A stretch of 64,000 bases of DNA. Origin: Caldalkalibacillus salinus. GTDB lineage: Bacteria; Bacillota; Bacilli; Caldalkalibacillales; JCM-10596. The stretch covers positions 1-64,000 of the forward strand of contig NZ_JAERVL010000020.1 of NCBI RefSeq assembly GCF_016745835.1. Reading direction: 5' to 3'. Every line of letters starts with the position of its first letter. The stretch's first letter is position 1. The translations under genes were made by a program, and so were the position numbers. Under the pieces are notes generated by a model. It did not search any database. It was not told the DNA's origin and saw nothing but the letters and a program-made list of their open reading frames with translations. Below are positions 20,246-28,609 of this stretch, one piece after another.

Positions 20246-21268
20246 TCATCCGCGTCTTAATTGTAGTAAGAACATTTGTAGTATTAACGCCTTATCCTTT
20301 TTCCCTGTTTTCATCTCATAATCTGCTTCTGCAATCGCATCAAGTACGTGAACAAGTTTTCCCCTAGAGAATTGTTTCCCTTGCTGTAAGGCAAGTTTAC
20401 ATACATAGGGGTGCAGGCTTAATTGCTGAGCCATTTGATTCTGGGTGTACCCCTGTCGGTCAAGCTCTTTGACTCGAGCCACAATACGAAACTGCCTTGC
20501 TATAAGAAATAAGATTTTGATGGGCTCTTCGTTACGTTTTAATAATTCCTGTAAAATTTGATACGCCTGCTGAAAGCGAAGATGTACAACATGGTCAACG
20601 AGTGAAAAGACATCATGTTCCATTGTCTTGGAGACCAATTGCTCGATGACTTGGGGTGTAATTGTACCCCCACGTCCGACATATGTCCCTAACTTTTCAA
20701 TCTCTTTTGTGAGAATCTGCAAATGGCTCCCGACAAATTCTGTTAGCAACCCCGCTGCAGCGTCCTCTATGTGGACTTCTAAACCCTGCGCTCTTTGCTT
20801 AACCCAAGCGACAAGTTGATCCGTTTTCATTGAAGTACATGGGATAAGAGTAGCAGATTTCTTAAGTGACTTGACCACTTTCTTCCTTTGATCTAGCTTG
20901 TCTTGGTAAACCAATAGGACCAAAACCGTATAGTCAGAGGGACTCGCTGCATACTGTTCCAAACGATCCACTTTGTGCTCAACTTTTGCATGTCCCTTGC
21001 TCCCCGTCAGGAAATTCGCATCTTGAGCCACGATCAACCTTTTTTCTCCCATAAAAGGTAACGTTTCTGCCGATTCAACAGCTCCTTGTATCGTATCCTC
21101 CATAAGATCAAAACGCTCAAAATTAAAGTCAGCCGTCTCTGAATCCAATAATTGCTCCGATAATGCTTTAACCATCTCTTCCATTAAAAATTTCTGAGAA
21201 CCATATAAGACATAAATGGGGGCAATATCTCCTTGCTTTATATTCTTTTTGGCCATATCAATATCCAC
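20246..21268 (-). CDS. holA: DNA polymerase III subunit delta
   Basis: Clamp-loader subunit that opens the beta ring. 340 residues, AAA+-like fold without a Walker A motif; APIYVLYGSQKFLMEEMV at the N-terminus and the LVDHVVHLRFQQAYQILQELLKRNEEPIKILFLI region are characteristic. The frame begins at GTG 21277, inside the GAGAGGTG ribosome site, so the GTG at 21268 is preferred. In B. subtilis holA (yqeN) lies next to yqzM; here the ECF sigma pair separates them. Confidence 0.92.
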   Translation of the reverse strand: MDIDMAKKNIKQGDIAPIYVLYGSQKFLMEEMVKALSEQLLDSETADFNFERFDLMEDTIQGAVESAETLPFMGEKRLIVAQDANFLTGSKGHAKVEHKVDRLEQYAASPSDYTVLVLLVYQDKLDQRKKVVKSLKKSATLIPCTSMKTDQLVAWVKQRAQGLEVHIEDAAAGLLTEFVGSHLQILTKEIEKLGTYVGRGGTITPQVIEQLVSKTMEHDVFSLVDHVVHLRFQQAYQILQELLKRNEEPIKILFLIARQFRIVARVKELDRQGYTQNQMAQQLSLHPYVCKLALQQGKQFSRGKLVHVLDAIAEADYEMKTGKKDKALILQMFLLQLRRG

Positions 21269-21379
21269 GTTGTTCACCTCTCATTAATAAGAGCAGCACC
21301 TTTATGATGACCTTAGAGCTGTCTTTCAAAAACACGTTTCTATTTTTTTGTCTGAACTATTGTCTGTCCCTATGTAAAC

Positions 21380-21416
21380 AGAAAAAAGAGCACCTTAGCC
21401 AAGGCCCCTTTTTTTC
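21380..21416 (-). terminator. Terminator of the sigma/anti-sigma pair
   Basis: A short stem with core CCTT/AAGG and neighbouring partial pairs, flanked by A and T runs on both sides. It lies 30 bp after the anti-sigma stop. The stem is imperfect, so confidence is moderate. Confidence 0.5.
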
Positions 21417-21447
21417 TTAACTTACGCTAGCAAGTATATTGGACATG

Positions 21448-22686
21448 TTATTGATCTTCTTTCGGCTGATACGGGGCATCGAGTTGCACTTCTTTCATTT
21501 CATCAACGTGAATCAACCAGTATTCCCGTTCCTGACTCTCCGAGTTATAGAGCTCAAAATACAACCGGGTAGACGCGACCCATTCTAGACGCTCAAGCTC
21601 CCAAGGAGATTCCCAATTTCTTTTCACAATATAGTGAGGATGATCATCTTTGTCAATTCGAATATCGTCTATCCCTTCATAAGCCACGAAATCCTGATTT
21701 GGAGATAAGACAACTTGTTCTTCTTCATCCGCTTTCTTCACATCTTGAGACTCATTATCTAGTTTTTGTTGTTGTTCTTTTTCTTGCTCTTTTGTTTGTT
21801 CCTCATCCCCGTCCTGATACGTATCTTCCTCAACCGAATGATATTCGTTTGGTTGTTCGGTGAAGGTGTGTAATTCGTCCCTGGTAGAATGATCTTCATC
21901 ATTACTAGCTATGCCAAACTCATGAGCTTCATTATCAGACTGATCGGCATCTTGATCCTGAACGGGTGGCTCATCTGTAGGTTCTGTTTCTTCTAGGTTC
22001 TCCTCTTGTTGCGCTTCTCCATGGTGCACATTATTATTCCCATCGTATGAAGCATTCCCCTCTTGCATCATGGCTAGGTCAGCATCACCTTGGGAATCAG
22101 CAGGTGGTAAATGTTCTCCCTCCTCCTGAACGTTGGCCTTACTACTTTCACTACTTTCTTGGCTAAATGACACAGGAGCGTCTTCAGAACCTGAATCCAT
22201 GCTTTCCGAAACCATATCATTCACACCAACTGGTTGATACGTTACCATGATGAGTAGCGCTGCAGCTGCCACGGCTGTACCTGTCACCCATGTGCGTTTA
22301 TGACGTAAGAACTGGATAACGGCGCCTCTCTTTGTTCCCGCTTGTTCTACAGCATTGTTTTGCGGCGTTTCTTCATCCTCAAATCCAATGCCCACCTGAT
22401 CATGGCTACCTATTGACGCTGTACCGCTTGTGCTTTCTTCATTGTGGCTCTGATCTAGCTGATCCTGTTGAATGCCAAGATGCGGCAGTATGGAATCAAC
22501 GATATTAATCGGAGGAGATACATCTGGTAATGTTTCCAGTTCACCTGAAACAGTGGTCAACTTATCATACTGTTCTTGACATGTCGTACAATGCGAAAGA
22601 TGCTGCTGGAGTTCCTCTGTTTCATTAGGGTTTAAGTCATGGTCTAGCTGTCGTTGTATCCACTCTAGCGCCTTATCGCAATTCAT
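21448..22686 (-). CDS. Anti-sigma factor with zinc-finger and acidic external domain
   Basis: A 412-residue single-pass membrane protein. The cytoplasmic N-terminus is a ZAS/zf-HC2 domain with Cys3, His29, Cys33 and Cys36 (C-x25-H-x3-C-x2-C). One membrane helix lies at residues 133-150. The external part is unusually rich in Glu, Asp, Gln and Ser for about 170 residues (low complexity), then ends in a folded-looking module (330-412) with LSPNQDFVAYEG and YFELYNSESQEREYWLI, resembling one blade of a beta propeller. It overlaps the sigma gene by 4 bp (ATGA), so the pair is co-translated; it should bind and inhibit that sigma factor. The inducing signal is unknown. Confidence 0.85.
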   Translation of the reverse strand: MNCDKALEWIQRQLDHDLNPNETEELQQHLSHCTTCQEQYDKLTTVSGELETLPDVSPPINIVDSILPHLGIQQDQLDQSHNEESTSGTASIGSHDQVGIGFEDEETPQNNAVEQAGTKRGAVIQFLRHKRTWVTGTAVAAAALLIMVTYQPVGVNDMVSESMDSGSEDAPVSFSQESSESSKANVQEEGEHLPPADSQGDADLAMMQEGNASYDGNNNVHHGEAQQEENLEETEPTDEPPVQDQDADQSDNEAHEFGIASNDEDHSTRDELHTFTEQPNEYHSVEEDTYQDGDEEQTKEQEKEQQQKLDNESQDVKKADEEEQVVLSPNQDFVAYEGIDDIRIDKDDHPHYIVKRNWESPWELERLEWVASTRLYFELYNSESQEREYWLIHVDEMKEVQLDAPYQPKEDQ

Positions 22687-23237
22687 CCGGAAACACCACC
22701 TTTCTGTACATCTTGTAATAGCGTTTGAAGTTGTTGTCTGGCGCGAAACAAATAAGATTTTACTGTGTTAATAGGCAGATCAACGGTTTCTGCAATTTCT
22801 TTATAGGATAAATCATGCATATATCTTAGTACAATCACCGTTCGATGATTCTCTTGGAGCTGACCGATAGCTTCACGAACATCTTCTCTCACTAATTGTC
22901 GGTTGAGTGCCTCTTCGACATGGTTTGTACCTTGATTGTTAAGGACGTATTCGTGTTCGTCTATTGATATACTCTCACGTTTCTTCCTACACTTATCTAT
23001 GCACACATTGGTCACAATTCTCTGTGCCCATGTTGTAAACTTTGCTTTCTGCTGATAAGAGTGAATATTTTTATAAACTTTTATCAGGGCTTCTTGTGTT
23101 GCGTCTAGGGCGTCTTGCTCATTCCCTAACATGTAATAAGCTGTACGATATAATGGGGTTTCAATGTCCCGTAATAATGAAATGAGGGCTTCTTGATCTC
23201 CATTTTGAGCAGCTAGGATCTTTTCAGGTTCCTGCAC
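22683..23237 (-). CDS. ECF-type RNA polymerase sigma factor
   Basis: A 184-residue two-domain sigma factor: region 2 (about 20-85, LLRDIETPLYRTAYYMLGNE, DATQEALIKVYKNI) and region 4 (about 125-175, YMHDLSYKEIAETVDLP and INTVKSYLFRARQQL); no region 1 or 3. The frame begins at ATG 23255, but that ATG is fused to the AGGAGG site itself (MRGGRGV). The GTG at 23237 lies 7 nt after AGGAGG and is preferred. It resembles the SigW/SigX/SigM group of Bacillus; the exact class is not clear. The start of an ECF-like promoter 30 bp upstream suggests autoregulation. Confidence 0.9.
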   Translation of the reverse strand: MQEPEKILAAQNGDQEALISLLRDIETPLYRTAYYMLGNEQDALDATQEALIKVYKNIHSYQQKAKFTTWAQRIVTNVCIDKCRKKRESISIDEHEYVLNNQGTNHVEEALNRQLVREDVREAIGQLQENHRTVIVLRYMHDLSYKEIAETVDLPINTVKSYLFRARQQLQTLLQDVQKGGVSG

Positions 23238-23263
23238 GCCCCTTCCTCCTCTCATCTATATAT

Positions 23264-23292
23264 TAAACGTATTGGCATGACCATTTGTTGCA
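23264..23292 (-). promoter_or_regulatory. Candidate ECF (self-recognised) promoter
   Basis: On the minus strand TGCAAC (23287-23292), 17 bp, CGTTTA (23264-23269): close to the TGAAAC/TGCAAC and CGTC/CGTnTA elements of Bacillus ECF promoters. A start site near 23257 would give a leader just long enough to hold the AGGAGG at 23245-23250, consistent with the GTG start at 23237 and excluding ATG 23255. Confidence 0.5.
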
Positions 23293-23373
23293 AATCAATT
23301 ACTTTTTCACGTTTTTGTTGCATTTAATTCTCCGTTTCTTTTATACTAATAAAAGATATAGGAGGGTTGCCAG

Positions 23374-23517
23374 ATGAGTAATGAATTCGAGAATCCACAC
23401 GATCAACGAAATGATCTTATTGACTCTGGGGTTGGCTTTGTCGTTACATTTGGATTTTTCATGACGGTTTTTGCTATCTTTACGGTCTTCGGAGTATTGA
23501 AAGACTTAAATAGCTAA
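23374..23517 (+). CDS. yqzM: YqzM family small membrane protein
   Basis: A 47-residue peptide with GGAGGG upstream of the ATG. The N-terminus is polar (MSNEFENPHDQRNDLIDS); the rest is one hydrophobic helix (GVGFVVTFGFFMTVFAIF, ending VFGVLKDLNS). This matches the YqzM family, which in B. subtilis sits beside comEC. Function unknown. It is followed by its own terminator and converges on comEC. Confidence 0.88.
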   Translation: MSNEFENPHDQRNDLIDSGVGFVVTFGFFMTVFAIFTVFGVLKDLNS

Positions 23518-23592
23518 TCCGTTCATCCTCAAACACATCATAAAGCTTCATTAAGAATCAGTATATAAACATAAACACATGATACTTACCTC

Positions 23593-23623
23593 AGCTCTAT
23601 TCTAGAAGGATAGAGCTTTTTTG
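23593..23623 (+). terminator. Terminator of yqzM
   Basis: Stem AGCTCTAT/ATAGAGCT with a 9-nt loop followed by six Ts on the plus strand. Confidence 0.85.
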
Positions 23624-23647
23624 TTTCATCTTTTTTCCAAGCCCTCC

Positions 23648-26131
23648 TTATTGTATCGACTCCTCATAGGAATGTAAAGGCACGGGTTGTACGGTAGGAT
23701 GTATACTTCGTTCATGAGGCTTAAGTTGTATATAAATCCCTCCGTGGTCATCCGTTCGAAAGATACTCACTTCTGCTTCAGCTAAGCGTTGCAGTACATC
23801 TTGATGAGGATGCCCGTAGCGGTTGTTTTCTCCTACCGATATGAGCCCGATTAAGGGCCTCACATGCGCTATAAAGGAGGATGAGGTTGATGTCTCACTC
23901 CCATGGTGAGCCACCTTCAGTATATCGACGTCTAATTTTGGGTGCGCTTTCATAATGTGTGTTTCTCCAGCTTCCTCGACGTCCCCTGTCCACAAAAATG
24001 AAACACCATAGATGTCTTGCCATAGAACGATATTATAATCATGGAGATTATCCATACTCTCCATCCATTGTGCGTCCCTCTCTGGGAACAGAACTTGACT
24101 TCGAGATGTCCCTGTTTGCCATGCATCTCCTTCCCGTAAAGTATAAATGGGGATGCCTTCCGCTACAATGCGATCTAACCATTCTTTTTCAAAAGTGGAC
24201 TGTCCCGCTACGGGGGGACGATACCACCCTTTGATTGCCACTTGGCCGATCAAGCCTTGTACACCACCCATATGATCAAAGTGACCGTGTGATGTAATCA
24301 CCTTGTCTATCTTTTGTATCCCTCTATATTGTAAGTAAGGTAAAACGATATCCTTTCCAACCTCGAATGTACTGGCTCTATTCTGCCACTCTTCTCGGGG
24401 GAATTGCATTTGACCACCTAAATCGATCATCACCACTTCCTGACGATAAGGTAGTTCGATGACGATTGCATCCCCTTGACCCACATCAAGCATCATAATA
24501 TGCGCCCTAGCATCCATATAAGGCAGTAATATTTGAACCATTATAAGAATGGGGAATCCCATGAGACATAGCCCAGCCTTCCACATGTGTCCTTTTTCAA
24601 GCTGTATGAACCAAAGCAGTAATAGTCCAATGAACAAACCAAACCACCATCCACTGGGTTGTCCCAGATACAGAGTGGCAAAAGGGAGGTTGTATACTGA
24701 ATCTACAATGGACAGTACAACGGCATGCAACCGTTCAAATAGAACAACATAAAGTTGAACGGCAGGCTGTGATAGGAAGGTGAGGAGCGTTAAAACAAAC
24801 GACGCAGGTATAAAAACGATTGAGTAAATAGGCACAACCACCAGGTTAATGAAAAGTGACAATGGAGAAAACTGATAAAATTGATAAATCACAATAGGGA
24901 GAGATGCAATTTGTGCGATCAAAGAGATCCCAAGTAACTGCTTAAATCCTTCTTTTATCCTCCATTCCCGCATGGCTTTCTCTAAAACAGGATAACCGCT
25001 AATCAAACAAAACGTAATGAAATAAGACAATTGGTAGCCTATATGATAGATAGAAAAAGGTGAAAAGAAGAGCGTGAGGCTATACACCGTGTACAACGCA
25101 AGGAGAGAATGCTTCCATACCCCGAATCGTAGCAATAACAAGGCCAGCATCGCCATCAACCCGGCTCTGACAACGGAAGGTTGTGCCCCACTTAACAGTA
25201 TGTATAATGGTATAAATATGATCAGAACATGGATCACCGATTCTCTCGTAAGTGGTAACCACAATAGTAACCGATACATCCCCCATACAATAATCCCGAC
25301 ATGTAATCCTGAAATCGCTAATATATGTATGATCCCTAATTCTTGATACATAGTCACCATATGAGGATCTAGCAGTGATCGATCACCCACTGTCATCGCT
25401 AAGACAATAGGGGCTAAGTCAGCGCTAAAAACCTGCTCAACTTGTTGCTGCCAAAGTGAACGTATCACATCAATCTTCTGACGCGATGAATCGATGATGT
25501 TCGGTTGAGAATAGGCCTGCCAACCAGCATCCACAACAGTCCCTATGCTGAATATGTTCTGTTGCTCGAGAAAAGAACGATAGTCAAACCCACCCGGATT
25601 GCGTGCTGTGGAAGGTTCTTGTATAAGAATGTGACTCGTAAACATGTCTCCTCTAGCGAGTTGTTCAGCTAACTGAAGCTCATTTTCTGTGTCAGCATAA
25701 CGTGTCATCCTCATGGTCTCCTGGGGGGCTCTTTGAACACCATCCACTTGGTGAATGTCTAGGTCAAACTGAATGCGGTTACCATCCGTCGTCGGTGTAG
25801 ACACGATTTTTCCTGAAATCTTGCGCGTTTCATCAGCTGCATCAGTAGACAGTGCGTGGGCTTTGCTCTGCTCATGTGTATATAAGAAGGTTGAAAGATG
25901 CGCTTGATTCAAAATGAGCACAAAAAGCAAAACTAGCGCCCAATAAATGGCCTGTTTTCTCATAGCGGCTTGCGGATGGTCCTGAGGGAGTGAGAGACGG
26001 TCCCGATTCATAAAAAGCATGATAAAAAAAGAGCCCCAGATGAGATATAACCATCCTTGTGGAGCCCCTTGTAATGTTAAAACTGTCTGTAACGTTAGTA
26101 ATAGTACAAAATAAGTGACAATATGCTTCAT
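23648..26131 (-). CDS. comEC: DNA uptake channel protein ComEC
   Basis: Forms the membrane channel for single-stranded transforming DNA. 827 residues: N-terminal helices and an OB-like external domain (about 50-240), the Competence domain with many helices (LAISGLHVGIIVWGMYRLL, QPSVVRAGLMAML), then a C-terminal metallo-beta-lactamase domain (from about 550) with SHGHFDHMGGVQ and AHHGSETSTSSS. The intact metal-binding motif suggests nuclease activity. Third gene of comEA-comEB-comEC, all in the usual order, so transformation competence is likely. Confidence 0.95.
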   Translation of the reverse strand: MKHIVTYFVLLLTLQTVLTLQGAPQGWLYLIWGSFFIMLFMNRDRLSLPQDHPQAAMRKQAIYWALVLLFVLILNQAHLSTFLYTHEQSKAHALSTDAADETRKISGKIVSTPTTDGNRIQFDLDIHQVDGVQRAPQETMRMTRYADTENELQLAEQLARGDMFTSHILIQEPSTARNPGGFDYRSFLEQQNIFSIGTVVDAGWQAYSQPNIIDSSRQKIDVIRSLWQQQVEQVFSADLAPIVLAMTVGDRSLLDPHMVTMYQELGIIHILAISGLHVGIIVWGMYRLLLWLPLTRESVIHVLIIFIPLYILLSGAQPSVVRAGLMAMLALLLLRFGVWKHSLLALYTVYSLTLFFSPFSIYHIGYQLSYFITFCLISGYPVLEKAMREWRIKEGFKQLLGISLIAQIASLPIVIYQFYQFSPLSLFINLVVVPIYSIVFIPASFVLTLLTFLSQPAVQLYVVLFERLHAVVLSIVDSVYNLPFATLYLGQPSGWWFGLFIGLLLLWFIQLEKGHMWKAGLCLMGFPILIMVQILLPYMDARAHIMMLDVGQGDAIVIELPYRQEVVMIDLGGQMQFPREEWQNRASTFEVGKDIVLPYLQYRGIQKIDKVITSHGHFDHMGGVQGLIGQVAIKGWYRPPVAGQSTFEKEWLDRIVAEGIPIYTLREGDAWQTGTSRSQVLFPERDAQWMESMDNLHDYNIVLWQDIYGVSFLWTGDVEEAGETHIMKAHPKLDVDILKVAHHGSETSTSSSFIAHVRPLIGLISVGENNRYGHPHQDVLQRLAEAEVSIFRTDDHGGIYIQLKPHERSIHPTVQPVPLHSYEESIQ

Positions 26132-26169
26132 GGTTAACCCCTTTAGTATGATAACTCTCTAGATATGTC

Positions 26170-26664
26170 TCATTCGGTAATGGCCATGGCCATGCCCGAT
26201 GGCGCTTCATAATCCTTTAGATGGCGTAATTTGACGCTTTTTTGACTGAGTAATCGGGAGGTACGCTCATGATCTTTTGCGTAAGCACGATGAAATACAA
26301 TTTCCTGAATGCCGCTATTAGCCAGCATATTCGTGCATGTCCAACATGGTTGGTCAGTGACATAAACAGTGGCCTGCTGTCTGTCTTCACGATCGGTGAA
26401 CAATAACAGATTTTGTTCAGCGTGAATGGTACGTACACAGCGTTGTTTTTTGACCATTTGACCCTGCTCTTCCTCATAGCTCTCTGTCATCAGGCACCCT
26501 TCTTCATAGCAATCTGGCGTACCCGCTGGTGAACCATTATATGCTGTCCCTAGTATCTTTTTGTCTTTGACGAGTATGGCCCCCACATGTCTTCTAGGGC
26601 AAGTTGCTCTAGTCGCAGCCATATAGGCCATGTCCATAAAATAGTCATCCCAAGATTTTCTCAT
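26170..26664 (-). CDS. comEB: ComE operon protein 2, dCMP deaminase family
   Basis: A 164-residue cytidine/deoxycytidylate deaminase. Zinc site: His and catalytic Glu in TIHAEQNLL, and the cysteines of PCWTCTNML; an additional Cys-rich stretch after CPRRHVGAIL (DCYEEGCL) is typical of dCMP deaminases. It converts dCMP to dUMP; it is not required for transformation in B. subtilis. The ATG at 26664 has GGGAG upstream; the frame extends to 26691. It ends 38 bp before comEC. Confidence 0.92.
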   Translation of the reverse strand: MRKSWDDYFMDMAYMAATRATCPRRHVGAILVKDKKILGTAYNGSPAGTPDCYEEGCLMTESYEEEQGQMVKKQRCVRTIHAEQNLLLFTDREDRQQATVYVTDQPCWTCTNMLANSGIQEIVFHRAYAKDHERTSRLLSQKSVKLRHLKDYEAPSGMAMAITE

Positions 26665-26698
26665 ACTCACATCTCCCATTCTGTCTATCAATATTTGC

Positions 26699-27457
26699 CT
26701 AAATCTCTATATCGTCTTCCAACTTTTCAAAGGTCTTTTCACCGATACCGGATACATTTTTCAAGTCCTCTTTTTGAGCAAAACCGCCGTTTTTTTCTCG
26801 GTAATCTACAATCGCTTCAGCACGACTTGGTCCAACCCCAGTGAGTTGGACCAACTCATCAGTCGAAGCTGTATTAATGTTTATTTTACCTGATTGTGGC
26901 TCCTCTGTGGGAAAAAATGAAGTTGAAGAAGTTGGAAAATGGACTGAATTTCCGCTATCTCCATTTGACGGAGCATGAGGTGAATGTGACACATGCGTCC
27001 TCTGTGATTGGTCCTCCTCTTGCTCTAGCTCCTCTTGGAAAGGGACATAAATCACCATACCGTCTGTAAGGGGCTGAGCAAGATTAATGATCTCTGTTGT
27101 GCCATCTTCTAAAATACCACCTGCCGTATCTATTGCATCTATAATACGTTCATCTTCTGTCATTTCATAAACACCTGGATTATGAATCGCACCTTTTACA
27201 TCCACGTAAACGGACAAGGGCTCCTCCATCGACTGAGATGATGGGTCTTCAGAATGATCTCTTTCAGATTCCTCTCTCCTGGGAATTTCTTGTTGTACTT
27301 GACCTGACAACACTTCCGTTCCTTCAGGAGACTGTAGGGTGAAGGCGCCTTCTACCTGCGTTTCCGCATCTAAAGCCCAATAACTGAAGACGAAGCTGGC
27401 CAAAGCTAAGACTAATACACCTATAAATATGTATAACTTCTTTTCCTTCGTTGTCAT
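26699..27457 (-). CDS. comEA: Competence DNA receptor ComEA
   Basis: Membrane-anchored receptor that binds double-stranded DNA outside the cell. N-terminal membrane helix (residues 7-28), an SLBB beta-grasp domain (84-140; VYVDVKGAIHNPGVYEM), a Ser/His-rich linker, and two helix-hairpin-helix motifs at the C-terminus (192-252; INTASTDELVQLTGVGPSRA, VSGIGEKTFEKL). GGAGGG precedes the ATG. First gene of the operon; divergent from comER. Confidence 0.95.
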   Translation of the reverse strand: MTTKEKKLYIFIGVLVLALASFVFSYWALDAETQVEGAFTLQSPEGTEVLSGQVQQEIPRREESERDHSEDPSSQSMEEPLSVYVDVKGAIHNPGVYEMTEDERIIDAIDTAGGILEDGTTEIINLAQPLTDGMVIYVPFQEELEQEEDQSQRTHVSHSPHAPSNGDSGNSVHFPTSSTSFFPTEEPQSGKININTASTDELVQLTGVGPSRAEAIVDYREKNGGFAQKEDLKNVSGIGEKTFEKLEDDIEI

Positions 27458-27484
27458 ATGATTGTCCCTCCAATCAATATTTTT

Positions 27485-27512
27485 TTCATATTGTCGAAAA
27501 AATTGTAGTCAA
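27485..27512 (-). promoter_or_regulatory. Candidate promoter of comEA, with inverted repeat
   Basis: On the minus strand TTGACT (27507-27512), 16 bp, TATGAA (27485-27490), about 28 bp before the comEA start. A TTTTTTC-N8-GAAAAAA inverted repeat (27481-27502) overlaps it. It does not match the ComK AAAA-N5-TTTT box. Confidence 0.4.
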
Positions 27513-27565
27513 TCGCCCACCTGTCACATATGAATGTTATAAACACGGATAGGGGGAAATCTGCT

Positions 27566-28405
27566 ATGCAAGTTGGTTTTATCGGTACTGGAAGTATGGG
27601 ACGGATATTAATTGAGTCTTTCATTGAATCTAAGGCACTGCTTCCATCCCAAATTCATGCCTCAAACCGAACATTCTCAAAAGTTAAATCTCTAGCACAG
27701 ACGTATACAGGGTTACACGCCTATCCATCCAATACGAGGGTGGCTCAAAGGTCTGACTTGGTTTTCTTATGTATTAAACCTCTTGAATTCAAAAACGTCA
27801 TTGATGACATTGCACCTTATTTACACGAGAAACAGTTGGTGGTATCTATCACAAGCCCCGTTGATATTAAAGATTTACAAGAACTACTCCCGACAAAGGT
27901 CGCTAAAGTCATTCCTAGTATTACAAATTCAGTACAGAGCGGTGCTTCTCTGATCATGTGTGGAGATCGTTGCACTGAAGAAGATAGAGATGCTCTGCAT
28001 CAGTTAATGGAAAAGGTGAGCGAGCCGTTATGGATCGATGAGCAATACACACGTGTCTCATCAGACATCGTCAGTTGTGGCCCCGCGTTTCTCAGCTTTC
28101 TCTTACAAGAATTTATCAACGCTGCTGAAAGAGTTACCGGGCTTCCTAAGCCCCAAGCGACCGCACTTGCTAGCCATATGCTCGTGGGTATGGCTGAACT
28201 CATATCTAGAGACCGTTTCACTCTAGAGACCTTGCAAGAAAAAGTCTGCGTCCCTGGAGGAGTGACTGGCGCTGCCTTAAAAGTTTTAGAGCGAGAATGT
28301 GTTGGTGTATTTGATAAACTGGTTTTAGAAACACACCGTAAATTTAAAGAAGATGCTCAGGGCGTTCAGGATACGTTCTATGAACAAAACAGGGTCAACA
28401 AATAA
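27566..28405 (+). CDS. comER: ComER, pyrroline-5-carboxylate reductase-like protein
   Basis: A 279-residue protein related to ProC. N-terminal Rossmann fingerprint VGFIGTGSMGRIL; C-terminal ProC helical domain with VCVPGGVTGAALKVLER. In B. subtilis comER is divergent from comEA and of unknown function, with suggested roles in sporulation and biofilm. The ATG at 27566 follows GGGGGAAA; the frame opens 12 codons earlier. Proline synthesis cannot be excluded, but there are no other proline genes. Confidence 0.9.
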   Translation: MQVGFIGTGSMGRILIESFIESKALLPSQIHASNRTFSKVKSLAQTYTGLHAYPSNTRVAQRSDLVFLCIKPLEFKNVIDDIAPYLHEKQLVVSITSPVDIKDLQELLPTKVAKVIPSITNSVQSGASLIMCGDRCTEEDRDALHQLMEKVSEPLWIDEQYTRVSSDIVSCGPAFLSFLLQEFINAAERVTGLPKPQATALASHMLVGMAELISRDRFTLETLQEKVCVPGGVTGAALKVLERECVGVFDKLVLETHRKFKEDAQGVQDTFYEQNRVNK

Positions 28406-28483
28406 AACATAATGAAAGCATCGCTTGATCTTCATATGGCGATATTCAGCCAGTTAAGGATTAAAGAAAAAAATGATAGACAA

Positions 28484-28520
28484 TCAAAAAAGACAGCTAA
28501 GGGTTATACCTTAGCTGTTT
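28484..28520 (-). terminator. Terminator of leuS
   Basis: Stem ACAGCTAAGG/CCTTAGCTGT with a 6-nt loop followed on the minus strand by a T-rich run. It lies between the convergent comER and leuS and may act in both directions. Confidence 0.75.
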
Positions 28521-28609
28521 ACATATTCGACCATTTGTTATCTTTTTCCTTTTTTTCTACCATTTTTCTTTTTACTTTTTTCGTTAACCCATCATTTGTT
28601 ATTTAGCGG

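Noticed and set aside
27458-27565. ComK box upstream of comEA
   Set aside because: No two AAAA-N5-TTTT boxes at the required spacing.
28412-28606. Small plus-strand frame after comER
   Set aside because: It reads through the leuS terminator hairpin and is Phe-rich low complexity; no ribosome site.
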